Notes: a model not told the origin generated them from the sequence alone. 17,730 nucleotides of DNA from CAZONU01 sp965370045 (GCA_965370045.1 CBDUSI010000092.1:1-17730); one strand, 5' to 3'; shown: positions 6,295 through 15,327, counted from the stretch's first letter. A program made the numbers and translations.

Positions 6295-6480
6295 GTGGCG
6301 CGGCTTTGCCTGAAGGTCAAACAGAAGATGAAACCCAAGTTCAGCACCAGGCGGTATAACCGCTGTGAGCTGTGCGGTCGGCGACGTGCCTATTACCGCA
6401 AGTTCAGGATCTGCCGGTGCTGCTTCCGGATGCTGGCCCTCAGGGGCGAGATTCCCGGAGTGCGCAAGGCCAGCTGGTAG
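6295..6480 (+). CDS. rpsZ: 30S ribosomal protein uS14, zinc type
   Basis: uS14 binds the 3' domain of 16S rRNA in the head. The 61-residue form is the short zinc-binding (C+) type: Cys24-x2-Cys27 (CELC) and Cys40-x2-Cys43 (CRCC), with KFSTRRYNRCELCGR and a GEIPGVRKASW ending. The start is GTG at 6295, with AGGAGG at 6281-6286 eight bases upstream. It lies between rplE and rpsH, the usual spc position. The gene is sometimes named rpsN. Confidence 0.96.
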   Translation: MARLCLKVKQKMKPKFSTRRYNRCELCGRRRAYYRKFRICRCCFRMLALRGEIPGVRKASW

Positions 6481-6500
6481 GGCCGCGGGAGTAACCTGGA

Positions 6501-6899
6501 ATGTCAATGACCGATCCGATAGCAGACATGCTCACCCGCATTCGTAACGGGCTGCGCAACCAGAAGCTGGCGGTTCTCGTGCCCTCGGCGAGTATGAAGC
6601 TGGGCGTGGCCGAGGTTCTCAAGCGCGAGGGCTACGTGCGCGACTTCGAGCTGGTCGAGGGCCAGCCGCGCAACAGCATCCGCGTGCACCTCAAGTACGG
6701 CAGCGAGGGCGCCAAGGTGATCTCGGAGATCCGCCGGGTCAGCTCGCCCGGCTGCCGCGTCTACAAGGGAGCAAAAGACCTCCGGCCCTTCATGAACGGT
6801 CTGGGCATCTACGTGGTCAGCACGCCGAAGGGCATTCTCAGCGATCATGAGTGCCGCTCGAAGAACGTGGGCGGCGAGGTCCTCTGCAGCATCTGGTGA
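6501..6899 (+). CDS. rpsH: 30S ribosomal protein uS8
   Basis: uS8 is a primary 16S rRNA binder and, in E. coli, the translational repressor of the spc operon. The 132-residue product has MTDPIADMLTRIRNG near the start, PSASMKLGVAEVLKREGYV, and the C-terminal GLGIYVVSTPKGILSDHECR and GGEVLCSIW. ATG 6501 (giving MSMTDP) is preferred to ATG 6507, since GGGAG at 6486-6490 is better spaced for it. An S8 operator was not identified in the sequence. Confidence 0.96.
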   Translation: MSMTDPIADMLTRIRNGLRNQKLAVLVPSASMKLGVAEVLKREGYVRDFELVEGQPRNSIRVHLKYGSEGAKVISEIRRVSSPGCRVYKGAKDLRPFMNGLGIYVVSTPKGILSDHECRSKNVGGEVLCSIW

Positions 6900-6915
6900 G
6901 AGGGGAGCAGGTAAG

Positions 6916-7470
6916 ATGTCGCGGATCGGCAAGCAACCAGTGAGCGTTCCGGCGGGGGTGGATGTCTCCTTCGCCGACCGGGTGGTGCGCGTCAAGGGCC
7001 CCAAGGGCGAACTCAGCCAGGAGCTCAACGGCGGCATCACCGTGGAGGTCGACGCACAGAAGAAGCAGGCCCTGGTGCGCCGCGTGAGCGATAGCAGCCA
7101 GCAGAAGGCCTTCCACGGCCTCTACCGCGCGCTGCTGTTCAACATGGTCGAGGGCGTGACCAAGGGCTACAGCAAGAACCTGGACATCGTCGGCACCGGC
7201 TACCGCGCCACGGTGGAGGGCGGCGTGCTGGTCATGCAGATCGGCTTCAGCCACCCGGTGAACATGCCCATACCCGAGGGGCTCAACGTGACTTGCCCCT
7301 CGCAGACCCAGATCGTGGTCGCGGGCGCCGACAAGCAGAAGGTCGGCAACTTCGCGGCCGCAGCCCGGGCCTGGCACCCGCCGGACCCCTACCACCAGAA
7401 GGGCATTCGCTACCGCGGGGAGTTCGTCCGCAAGCTGACCGGCAAGACCTTCGGGTCCACGGCCACTTAG
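6916..7470 (+). CDS. rplF: 50S ribosomal protein uL6
   Basis: uL6 lies near the factor-binding site and the sarcin-ricin loop. The 184-residue product (usual 175-180) begins MSRIGKQPVSVPAGVDV, then VKGPKGEL, the KNLDIVGTGYRATVEG strand and GADKQKVGNFAAAARAW before KGIRYRGEFVRK. ATG 6916 is chosen because the family N-terminus starts there and AGGGGAGCAGG (6901-6911) precedes it. The frame is open further upstream into the end of rpsH, but that part is not family sequence. The tail LTGKTFGSTAT is slightly longer than usual. Confidence 0.96.
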   Translation: MSRIGKQPVSVPAGVDVSFADRVVRVKGPKGELSQELNGGITVEVDAQKKQALVRRVSDSSQQKAFHGLYRALLFNMVEGVTKGYSKNLDIVGTGYRATVEGGVLVMQIGFSHPVNMPIPEGLNVTCPSQTQIVVAGADKQKVGNFAAAARAWHPPDPYHQKGIRYRGEFVRKLTGKTFGSTAT

Positions 7471-7489
7471 AGGCGGGGAGAGGCAGTCC

Positions 7490-7852
7490 ATGAAGACCAA
7501 GCTGACCGGACGCGCCCGGCGCCACCGGCGGGTCCGCAAGAAGGTGCAGGGCAGCGCCGAGCGCCCGCGGCTGTGCGTCTTCCGCAGCCAGCAGCACATT
7601 TACGCGCAGCTCATCGACGACACCGCCGGGCAGACCCTGGCGGCGGCCGGGTCCACCTCGCCGGAGCTCAAGGACAAGCTGGGCAAGAAGGGCCGGGACC
7701 TCGACGCCGCCGCGGAGGTCGGCAAGCTGATCGCCGCGCGGGCCAAGGACAGAAAAGTGAAGAGCGTGGTCTTCGACCGCGCCGGTTACAAATATCACGG
7801 CCGCATCAAGACGCTGGCCGAAGCCGCCCGCAAGGCCGGGCTGGAGTTCTGA
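7490..7852 (+). CDS. rplR: 50S ribosomal protein uL18
   Basis: uL18 mediates attachment of 5S rRNA to the large subunit with uL5 and bL25. The 120-residue product has a basic N-terminus (LTGRARRHRRVRKKVQG), then ERPRLCVFRSQQHIYAQLIDD, AAAGSTSPELKDKL and the closing VVFDRAGYKYHGRIKTLAE and ARKAGLEF, which match the family end to end. GGGGAG lies at 7474-7479, about ten bases before the ATG. Confidence 0.97.
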   Translation: MKTKLTGRARRHRRVRKKVQGSAERPRLCVFRSQQHIYAQLIDDTAGQTLAAAGSTSPELKDKLGKKGRDLDAAAEVGKLIAARAKDRKVKSVVFDRAGYKYHGRIKTLAEAARKAGLEF

Positions 7853-7861
7853 GGCTTACGC

Positions 7862-8380
7862 ATGGGTAAAGACCGCAAACCGCAAAGGGCCAACGGCGCC
7901 GCTCCCGAGGATTTCCTGGAGCTCGAGGAGCGGGTGGTGGACATCTACCGCTCGGCCAAGGTCATGAAGGGCGGGCGCAAGTTCCGCTTCGGGGCCCTGG
8001 TGGTCGTCGGGGACCGCGCCGGCCGGGTTGGCTATGGCTACGGCAAGGCCCGGGAAGTTCCTCCGGCCATCGAGAAGGCCATGAAGGTCGCCAAGCGGAG
8101 CCTGGTGCGCTTCCCGGTGGTTGAGGGCAGCATCCCCCACCAGGTCCGCGGGCGCTTCGGCGGCGGGGACGTGATTCTCCTGCCCGCCGGTCCGGGCACC
8201 GGGGTGATCGCCGGCTCGGTCGTCAAGGCGGTAGCCGAGTGCGTGGGGATCAACAACCTGCTCTCCAAGAGCTTCGGCTCGGCCAACAGCAAGAACATCC
8301 TCAAGGCCACCTTCAAGGCGCTCGGCCAGATTCGCACCCGGGAGCAGGTGACCGCTCTTCGAGGGGTTGAGCTGCGATGA
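7862..8380 (+). CDS. rpsE: 30S ribosomal protein uS5
   Basis: uS5 helps form the mRNA entry pore and affects decoding fidelity. The 172-residue product has the dsRBD-like N-domain (ERVVDIYRSAKVMKGGRKFR, then VVGDRAGRVGYGYGKA) and the S5-type C-domain with RGRFGGGDVILLPAGPGTG and NSKNILKATFKAL. Length is normal. Its stop overlaps the rplO start (ATGA); in most bacteria rpmD stands between these two genes. Confidence 0.97.
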   Translation: MGKDRKPQRANGAAPEDFLELEERVVDIYRSAKVMKGGRKFRFGALVVVGDRAGRVGYGYGKAREVPPAIEKAMKVAKRSLVRFPVVEGSIPHQVRGRFGGGDVILLPAGPGTGVIAGSVVKAVAECVGINNLLSKSFGSANSKNILKATFKALGQIRTREQVTALRGVELR

Positions 8381-8820
8381 GAGTGCACGAAGCTCACCTC
8401 CACGGACCGCGGCGCGCGCCCAAGAAGCGCGTGGGCCGGGGGCCGGGCAGCGGCAACGGCAAGTTCGCCGGCAAGGGCATGAACGGCTGCCAGAGTCGCT
8501 CAGGCTACGCGGCGCGGCGCGGCGCGGAGGGCGGGCAGATGCCGCACTTCCGCCGCCTGCCCAAGCGCGGCTTCTCCAACGTGCGCTTCAAGACCGAGTG
8601 CGCGGTGGTCAACCTCGCGGCGCTGGCCGCCTTCGAGGCCGACTCCACGGTGGGCCCCGCGGAGCTCTTCGCCAAGGGGCTGATCAAGAAGCTGGACGGC
8701 CTGATCAAGATCCTGGGCGACGGGGAGATCGACCGGGCGCTCACCGTGCGGGCCCAGCGCTTCAGCAGGTCTGCCGCCGAGAAGATCGAGAAGGCCGGCG
8801 GCAAGACCGAGGTCATTTAG
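8377..8820 (+). CDS. rplO: 50S ribosomal protein uL15
   Basis: uL15 is a late-assembling large-subunit protein with an extended basic N-terminal arm. The 147-residue product contains KKRVGRGPGSGNGKFAGKG in the arm, QSRSGYAARRGAEGGQMP, the RRLPKRGFSN motif and a C-terminal fold ending RSAAEKIEKAGGKTEVI. It starts at the ATG overlapping the rpsE stop. secY follows after 10 bp, as in most bacteria. Confidence 0.96.
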   Translation: MRVHEAHLHGPRRAPKKRVGRGPGSGNGKFAGKGMNGCQSRSGYAARRGAEGGQMPHFRRLPKRGFSNVRFKTECAVVNLAALAAFEADSTVGPAELFAKGLIKKLDGLIKILGDGEIDRALTVRAQRFSRSAAEKIEKAGGKTEVI

Positions 8821-8830
8821 CGGGGCAGCA

Positions 8831-10171
<1,341 letters not shown>

Positions 10172-10175
10172 GGTG

Positions 10176-10847
10176 ATGGCCGAACGCATTGGACTGATCC
10201 TGTTAGGCCCCCCCGGGGCCGGCAAGGGCACCCAGGCCGAGGGCCTGTCAGCGCGCCTGGGCGTGCCGCACATCTCCACCGGAGACATGCTCCGCGAGGC
10301 GCTGGCCTCCGGCACGGAGGTGGGCCTCCAGGCCAAGAAGTACATGGACGCCGGCGAACTGGTGCCCGACGCGGTGGTGGTGGCCATCGTCGCCGGGCAC
10401 CTGTCCAGGCCCGACTGCGGGCCGGGCTGGTTGCTCGACGGCTTCCCGCGGAACCAGGCCCAGGCCGTGGCGCTGGCCGGGGAACTGGAGAAGATCGGCC
10501 ACGAGATCACCGCGGTGCTCTACCTGAAAGTCAGCGCCGAGGACGTAGTCAAGCGGCTCTCCGGCCGCCGGATGTGCCGCGAGTGCAACGCCGGTTTCCA
10601 CGTGGAGTTCATGCCCTCGGCCAAGGGCGAGCGCTGCGACCGCTGCGGGGGCGAGCTCTACCAGCGCGACGACGACTGCCCCGAGACCATCAGCCAGCGG
10701 CTGGAGGTTTACGAGAGTTCCACCGCCGGCCTGGTGGCCTACTACCGGGAGCGGGGCCTCTTGCGCGAGGTGGACGCGGCCGGCAGGCCCGAAGAGGTGG
10801 GCGTGGGGCTGGTGGCGGCGGTCGAGGCCGCGGGGGTCGGGCGATGA
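10176..10847 (+). CDS. adk: Adenylate kinase, zinc-LID type
   Basis: Adenylate kinase catalyses ATP + AMP = 2 ADP in the cytoplasm. The 223-residue product has the P-loop GPPGAGKGT (11-19), the AMP-binding STGDMLR (34-40), LDGFPRN (87-93) and a long LID domain with Cys134-x2-Cys137 and Cys154-x2-Cys157, the structural zinc site seen in Gram-positive and many other enzymes. ATG 10176 is preferred to the adjacent GTG 10173, since GGAGG (10164-10168) is then seven bases upstream. Its position between secY and map is the classic one, and its stop overlaps the map start (ATGA). Confidence 0.96.
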   Translation: MAERIGLILLGPPGAGKGTQAEGLSARLGVPHISTGDMLREALASGTEVGLQAKKYMDAGELVPDAVVVAIVAGHLSRPDCGPGWLLDGFPRNQAQAVALAGELEKIGHEITAVLYLKVSAEDVVKRLSGRRMCRECNAGFHVEFMPSAKGERCDRCGGELYQRDDDCPETISQRLEVYESSTAGLVAYYRERGLLREVDAAGRPEEVGVGLVAAVEAAGVGR

Positions 10848-11623
10848 TCATGCTCAAGAGCCCCCGGGAGATCGACCTGCTCCGCGAGGCCGGGCTGGTG
10901 GTGGCCGAGACCCTGGAGATCATGCGCGAGAACGCCCGCCCGGGGGTCACCACCGGCGAGCTCGACCGCCTGGCCGAGGAGCACATCCGCTCGCGCGGCG
11001 CCGAGCCGGCCTTCAAGGGCTACCGGGTGCCGGGGGTCAAGTTCCCCTACCCGGCGTCGATCTGCGCCTCGATCAACGAGGAGGTGGTCCACGGCATCCC
11101 CGGGGACCGCGAGCTGGTCGAGGGCGACGTGCTCAGCGTCGATGTGGGCACGCGCCTCAACAAGTACTACGGCGACGCGGCGGTGACCATTCCCATCGGC
11201 CGGGTTGACCCGGCCGCCGAGCGCCTGCTGGAGGCCACCGAGGGCGCGCTCAGCGCGGCCATCGCGACCATCCACCCGGACATGATCCTCAGGGAGCTCT
11301 CCCGGGCCATCCAGCAGCACGCCGAGAGCCGTGGGTTCGCGGTGGTCCGCAAGTTCGTGGGCCACGGCATCGGCCGGCAGATGCACGAGGACCCCCAGGT
11401 GCCCAACTTCGTGGGCCGGGGCAGCCCCGCGACCGATCTGCACCTGCCGGTCGGGACGGTGATAGCCATTGAACCCATGCTCAACGAGGGCGGCGACGGC
11501 GTCGATGTCCTCGATAACAGCTGGACGGTGCGGACCAGTGACCGCAGGCTTTCCGCCCACTTCGAGCACACGGTGGCGGTGACCGAAGGGGGCGCGCGGG
11601 TGCTCACCGCGCCGGGCGACTGA
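10844..11623 (+). CDS. map: Methionine aminopeptidase type I
   Basis: MetAP removes the initiator Met from nascent proteins. The 259-residue product has type I length and all catalytic residues of the pita-bread fold: His83 (VHGIPG), metal ligands Asp100 and Asp111 (LSVDVGT and YYGDAA), His174 (VGHGIGRQMHEDPQVPNF), Glu210 (AIEPML) and Glu241 (HFEHTV). The start is ATG 10844, overlapping the adk stop; a second ATG two codons on is also possible. There is no N-terminal zinc-finger extension. Confidence 0.96.
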   Translation: MIMLKSPREIDLLREAGLVVAETLEIMRENARPGVTTGELDRLAEEHIRSRGAEPAFKGYRVPGVKFPYPASICASINEEVVHGIPGDRELVEGDVLSVDVGTRLNKYYGDAAVTIPIGRVDPAAERLLEATEGALSAAIATIHPDMILRELSRAIQQHAESRGFAVVRKFVGHGIGRQMHEDPQVPNFVGRGSPATDLHLPVGTVIAIEPMLNEGGDGVDVLDNSWTVRTSDRRLSAHFEHTVAVTEGGARVLTAPGD

Positions 11624-11635
11624 GCCGGAGGGGGC

Positions 11636-11851
11636 ATGGTCAAGGAAGAGAACATTCGCGTGGATGCCGTGGTCAGGGAGTCAATGCCCAACGCCACGTT
11701 CCGCGTCGAGATTGAGGGTGGTCACCAGGTGCTGGCTCACATTTCCGGCAAGATGCGCATGCACTTCATCCGCATCCTGCCCGGCGACCGGGTGACCCTG
11801 GAGATGAGCCCCTATGACCTCTCCCGGGGGCGGATAGTGCACCGCCTCTAG
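11636..11851 (+). CDS. infA: Translation initiation factor IF-1
   Basis: IF-1 is a small OB-fold protein that binds the A site of the 30S subunit during initiation. The 71-residue product has family length (E. coli 72) and the signatures MPNATFRVEIEGGHQVLAHISGKMR (shown here as MPNATFRVEIEG and VLAHISGKMR), RILPGDRVTLEMSPYDLSRG and RIVHRL. GGAGGGGGC (11627-11635) precedes the ATG immediately. The neighbouring map and rpmJ are its usual companions. Confidence 0.96.
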   Translation: MVKEENIRVDAVVRESMPNATFRVEIEGGHQVLAHISGKMRMHFIRILPGDRVTLEMSPYDLSRGRIVHRL

Positions 11852-11871
11852 GCGGTGGGGAGCACGAGGCA

Positions 11872-11997
11872 ATGAAGGTCAAGAGTTCAGTGAAGCGCAG
11901 GTGCGAGCACTGCAAGATAGTACGCCGCAAGGGGCGGATTTTGATAATCTGCTCGAACCCCCAGCAGAAGTACCGTCACAAGCAGCGGCAGGGTTAG
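11872..11997 (+). CDS. rpmJ: 50S ribosomal protein bL36, zinc form with a four-residue insertion
   Basis: bL36 is the smallest large-subunit protein and binds 23S rRNA near its 3' domain. ATG 11872 to TAG 11995-11997 encodes 41 residues: MKVKSSVKRRCEHCKIVRRK, then GRILIICSNP, four residues QQKY, and RHKQRQG. The family is usually 37-38 residues with a zinc site Cys-x2-Cys-x12-Cys-x4-His. Here Cys11, Cys14 and Cys27 are in place, but the His that aligns by sequence (His36, in RHKQRQG) is pushed four residues away. GGGGAG at 11858-11863 precedes the start by eight bases. rpsM follows after nine bases. Confidence 0.93.
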   Translation: MKVKSSVKRRCEHCKIVRRKGRILIICSNPQQKYRHKQRQG

Positions 11998-12006
11998 GAG
12001 GCAAAC

Positions 12007-12390
12007 ATGCCCAGAGTCGCAGGCGTTGACATTCCCGGCGATAAGCCCACACTGGTGGCCCTGACCTATATCCACGGGATCGGCCCCACGACCGCCGAGA
12101 AGGTGGTCAGGGAGCTGAACCTGGACGGGCAGCGGCGCTCCAAGGAGCTCAGCGGCGAGGAGCTCTCGCGAATAGCCGGCTACATCGACAAGACCCTGAC
12201 CGTCGAGGGCCAGCTTCGCCGGCAGGTGGTCCAGAACATCGCCCGGCTGCGCAAGACCGGCAGCTACCGCGGGCTGCGCCACGCGCGGGGGCTGCCCGTG
12301 CGCGGCCAGCGCACGCGCACCAACGCGCGCGGCCGCAAGGGCCGGAAGAAGACCGTGGCTGGCAAGAAGAGCGTCAAGGAAATGAGGTAG
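12007..12390 (+). CDS. rpsM: 30S ribosomal protein uS13
   Basis: uS13 sits at the top of the head, contacts P-site tRNA and forms intersubunit bridges. The 127-residue product starts MPRVAGVDIPGDKPTLVAL. It contains TYIHGIGPTTAEKVV (the helix-two-turn-helix), NIARLRKTGSYRGLRHARGL and the basic tail PVRGQRTRTNARGRKG. AGGAGG at 11996-12001 precedes the ATG by five bases. It is the first gene of what is the alpha operon elsewhere, and no separate promoter is visible before it. Confidence 0.97.
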   Translation: MPRVAGVDIPGDKPTLVALTYIHGIGPTTAEKVVRELNLDGQRRSKELSGEELSRIAGYIDKTLTVEGQLRRQVVQNIARLRKTGSYRGLRHARGLPVRGQRTRTNARGRKGRKKTVAGKKSVKEMR

Positions 12391-12395
12391 AGCGC

Positions 12396-12779
12396 ATGGC
12401 CAAGAGCTACCAGAAGAAGACGACCCGCAAGAGCGTCGTCAAGGGCGTGGCCCACATCAAGGCCACCTTCAACAACACGGTGGTGTGCATCACCGACCAG
12501 TCCGGCGACGTGATCTGCTGGAGCTCGGCGGGCACCGCGGGCTTCAAGGGCTCGCGCAAGAGCACGCCCTTCGCCGCCCAGCGCACCGCCGAGGCCTGCG
12601 CCGAGAAGGCCCAGAAGTCGGGCCTCAAGGAGGTCGAGGTCCGGGTCAAGGGGCCCGGCTCGGGGCGCGAGTCGGCCATCCGCGGCCTGCAGGCCGCCGG
12701 CCTCACCATCCGGGCCATAGAGGACGTTACCCCGCTGCCGCACAACGGCTGCCGGCCGCGCAAGCGGCGTCGGGTCTAG
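12396..12779 (+). CDS. rpsK: 30S ribosomal protein uS11
   Basis: uS11 binds the central domain of 16S rRNA in the platform. The 127-residue product shows GVAHIKATFNNTVVCITDQSG, GFKGSRKSTPFAAQ, the VRVKGPGSGRESAIRGL motif and IEDVTPLPHNGCRPRKRRRV, including the Asn-Gly that is converted to isoaspartate in E. coli. Its TAG stop (12777-12779) spans the left junction of the second 269-bp repeat: TA belongs to the flank and G to the element, the same arrangement as at rplX. Confidence 0.97.
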   Translation: MAKSYQKKTTRKSVVKGVAHIKATFNNTVVCITDQSGDVICWSSAGTAGFKGSRKSTPFAAQRTAEACAEKAQKSGLKEVEVRVKGPGSGRESAIRGLQAAGLTIRAIEDVTPLPHNGCRPRKRRRV

Positions 12780-13047
12780 TAGGCCGTTGAAAAATGGGGC
12801 AGCCGTGATTGGAGCCAGAATGGTTCAGATTCGAGGAGGGGTTCCGAAGTCGATGCCCGAGCATCGTCTTCGGGTTCCCGACGAAGAAGATGGGGCATTA
12901 TGGCCCAACCCCGTGGGCGGCAGGCGGTCCCGTCGCGCTGCTTCGTTCTCGGGATTCGCACGATGCCAGAGGCATCGCGCTCACCCTCGGGCCTCGCATC
13001 GCTCGGGAGCGCCCGCCGTCACGGCGCTCCATTCTTCAACGGACTGC
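12779..13047 (+). mobile_element. 269-bp MITE-like repeat, copy 2 (between rpsK and rpsD)
   Basis: This is the second copy of the element at 5437-5705: same length, same orientation and no indels seen. The inverted ends are 12779-12797 and 13029-13047, here with three mismatches. TA flanks both sides (12777-12778 and 13048-13049). Removing the element and one TA restores a tidy junction, the rpsK TAG followed directly by AGGAGGT, the rpsD ribosome binding site. Both hairpins of copy 1 are kept. Relative to copy 1, C5553 and G5562 are exchanged for G12895 and C12904, which keeps a stem base pair. Frames running through it give no recognisable protein. Confidence 0.85.
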
Positions 13048-13066
13048 TAGAGGAGGTCAGCGACAA

Positions 13067-13693
13067 GTGGCCAGACACACAGCTCCCAAGTGCAGGCTCT
13101 GCCGCCGCGAGGGCGTCAAGCTTTTCCTCAAGGGCAGCCGCTGCGACCAGCCGCAGTGCAGCTACGAGCGCCGGGACACCCCCCCGGGGGTGCACAACTG
13201 GCGTCGCGGGCGGCTCAGCGACTACGGTGTGCGCCTGCGCGAGAAGCAGAAGTGCAAGCGCTACTACGGCGTTTTCGAGAGGCAGTTCCGGCGCCTGTTC
13301 ACCGAGGCCCGGCGCGGCCGGGGCAACACCGGCGAGCAGCTCCTGGCCCTCCTTGAGCGCCGGCTGGACAACGTGGTCGCCCGGCTGGGGCTGGCCACCA
13401 GCCGCTCCCAGGCCCGCCAGATGATAACCCACGGGCACATCACCGTGAACGGGCGCAAGGTGGACATACCCAGCAGCCTGGCCAAGCCCGGCGACGCGGT
13501 GGGCGTGGGCAAGCGTGAGAAGACCGCCAAGCTGGTCAAGGCCAACCTGGAAGTTACCAAGGGCCGCGGGCGGCCCTCCTGGCTGGAGTTCGACGAGTCC
13601 GGGCCGGGCGGCAAGATGCTCAGCGAGCCCACCCGCGACGAGGTTTCCATCCCCATCCAGGAACAACTGATCATCGAGCTGATGAGCAAGTAG
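13067..13693 (+). CDS. rpsD: 30S ribosomal protein uS4, zinc (C+) form
   Basis: uS4 nucleates 16S rRNA 5'-domain assembly and, in E. coli, represses the alpha operon. The 208-residue product has the zinc site Cys9, Cys12, Cys26, Cys31 (CRLC and C-x4-C, as in Thermus), LSDYGVRLREKQKCKRYYGV, and the S4 RNA-binding domain RLDNVVARLGLATSRSQARQ followed by HGHITVNGRKVDIPS. GTG 13067 is chosen because AGGAGGT (13051-13057) lies nine bases upstream and the N-terminus ARHTAPKCRLC matches the C+ family. The frame is open further upstream through the repeat, but that part is not protein-like. Confidence 0.96.
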   Translation: MARHTAPKCRLCRREGVKLFLKGSRCDQPQCSYERRDTPPGVHNWRRGRLSDYGVRLREKQKCKRYYGVFERQFRRLFTEARRGRGNTGEQLLALLERRLDNVVARLGLATSRSQARQMITHGHITVNGRKVDIPSSLAKPGDAVGVGKREKTAKLVKANLEVTKGRGRPSWLEFDESGPGGKMLSEPTRDEVSIPIQEQLIIELMSK

Positions 13694-13722
13694 CTGTCTC
13701 TAGTTAGGAGCGTCGAAACGAG

Positions 13723-14793
13723 ATGATGCGCATAAGGTGGAAGGGTTTCGAACTCCCCGTCAGGGTGCTGCCCGAGGCGGAAACGCAGACGGAGCGCTAC
13801 ACCAAGTTCATGGCCGAGCCTTTCGAGCGGGGCTACGGGCACACCGTCGGCAACAGCCTGCGCCGCGTGCTGCTCTCCAGCCTGGAGGGCGCGGCCCCGG
13901 TGAGCCTCAAGATTGACGGGGCCAGCCACGAGTTCACCGCGATGAAGGGCGTCTACGAGGACGTGACCGACGTGGTCCTCAACGTCAAGCAGCTGCGCGT
14001 GAAGATGCACACCGCCGACCCGGTGACCCTGCGCCTGGAGCGGAAGGGCAAGGGCGAGGTCAAGGCCGGCGACTTCACTCCCGACGAGCGGGTGGACATC
14101 CTCAACCCCGACCTGGTGATCTGCACGCTCACCGAGGCGGTCGACTTCCGCGCCGACATCGTGGTCAAGCGCGGCCGGGGGTTCGTGCCCGCCGAGGAGC
14201 AGAGCCTCGAGCCGGTCATCGGGCTGATTCCCCTCGACTCGGTGTTCAGCCCGGTGCGCCGGGTGCGCTACTCCGTGGAGGCCACCCGCGTGGGGCGGCT
14301 CACTAACTACGACCGGCTGATCCTGGAGGTCTGGACCGACGGCACCGTGGTCCCGGACATCGCCCTGGCCGAGGCGGCCTCGCTGCTGCGCAAGCACTTC
14401 AATCCCTTCGTCAAGTACTTCGAGATCGGCGAGGAGGCCGCCAAGGAACTGGTCGCCCCCGAGGAGGCCGAGGCCCCCCAACTCGACAAGGCCCGCGAGG
14501 AGCTGCTCAAGAAGCTGGAGCTGCCCATCTCCGTGCTGGACCCATCCAGCCGCGCGGAGAACGTCATGCAGTCCAACAAGATCGCGACCCTCTACGACCT
14601 GGTCGCCCGCGGCAACGAGGAAATGGGTCAGCTCAAGGGCTTCGGCAAGACCAGCCTGCGGGAAATCAAGAAGAAGCTGGCCGATCTGGGCCTGACTTTC
14701 GGCATGCCCATTCCCGGCACGGAGGAAGTGGTGGAAGAAGAGGAGTCCTCCCCGGTGGCCGGCGTCGAGGAGCCCAGCGTCGAGGGCGGTTAG
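13723..14793 (+). CDS. rpoA: RNA polymerase alpha subunit
   Basis: The alpha subunit dimer nucleates RNA polymerase assembly, and its C-terminal domain contacts UP elements and activators. The 356-residue product is somewhat longer than the usual 315-340. The N-domain shows EPFERGYGHTVGNSLRRVLL (33-51) and the insert domain; the C-domain (about 265-328) has SRAENV, where Arg277 and Asn280 align with the DNA-contacting E. coli Arg265 and Asn268, and GFGKTSLREIKKKL. The linker (240-265) and tail (331-356) are acidic. ATG 13723 follows TTAGGAG (13704-13710) by twelve bases; the adjacent ATG at 13726 is an alternative. Confidence 0.96.
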   Translation: MMRIRWKGFELPVRVLPEAETQTERYTKFMAEPFERGYGHTVGNSLRRVLLSSLEGAAPVSLKIDGASHEFTAMKGVYEDVTDVVLNVKQLRVKMHTADPVTLRLERKGKGEVKAGDFTPDERVDILNPDLVICTLTEAVDFRADIVVKRGRGFVPAEEQSLEPVIGLIPLDSVFSPVRRVRYSVEATRVGRLTNYDRLILEVWTDGTVVPDIALAEAASLLRKHFNPFVKYFEIGEEAAKELVAPEEAEAPQLDKAREELLKKLELPISVLDPSSRAENVMQSNKIATLYDLVARGNEEMGQLKGFGKTSLREIKKKLADLGLTFGMPIPGTEEVVEEEESSPVAGVEEPSVEGG

Positions 14794-14823
14794 TCCCGTC
14801 CGGAGAGAGAGGAGCACCCAGCC

Positions 14824-15327
14824 GTGCGTCACCGTAAGAACCTCAACAAACTGAGCCGCACGTCGGCGCACCGCCAGGCCATGCTCGCCAATCTGGCCTG
14901 CAGCCTCATTGAGCACGGCCGGGTGGTGACCAGTCCGCAGAAGGCCAAGGCGGTCAAGCCCCTGGTCGAGAAGATGATCACCCTGGGCAAGAAGGGCACG
15001 GTGGGCGCTCGCCGCCAGGCGATTCGGCGGCTGCGCCAGAAGCGCATGGTCAAGCGCCTCTTCGACCAGATCGCCCCCATGTTCGCCGAGCCCAGCCCCC
15101 TGGCCCGGAAAGGCGGCTACACCCGCATCATCCGCCTGCCCAAGACCATCCGCCTGTCGGCCAACGAGACCTATTCGCAGTGGCGCAAGTCCTACGGGCT
15201 GCGGCTGGGCGACGCCGGCGAGCAGGTCTATTTCGAGTTGGTCGGCTACCAGCCTCCGGCCTATGACGAGGAGAAGGCCAAGGGCAAGAAGAAGCCCAAG
15301 GGCGCGGACGAGGCCAAAGAGAAGTAG
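14824..15327 (+). CDS. rplQ: 50S ribosomal protein bL17 with insertion and basic tail
   Basis: bL17 lies on the solvent side near the tunnel exit. The 167-residue product starts at GTG 14824 (MRHRKNLNKLSRTSAHRQAM), preceded by GAGAGAGGAGC (14804-14814). LANLACSLIEHGRVVTS, KAKAVKPLVEKMITL and RKGGYTRIIRL are typical. Where the family normally passes at once from GGYTRI to the GDAAPMAIIELV-like end, this protein has about 20 extra residues (106-126, from PKTIRLSAN to YGL) before RLGDAGEQVYFELVGY. A Lys-rich tail of about 20 residues follows. It ends the classical alpha operon; no terminator separates it from the kinase gene. Confidence 0.95.
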   Translation: MRHRKNLNKLSRTSAHRQAMLANLACSLIEHGRVVTSPQKAKAVKPLVEKMITLGKKGTVGARRQAIRRLRQKRMVKRLFDQIAPMFAEPSPLARKGGYTRIIRLPKTIRLSANETYSQWRKSYGLRLGDAGEQVYFELVGYQPPAYDEEKAKGKKKPKGADEAKEK

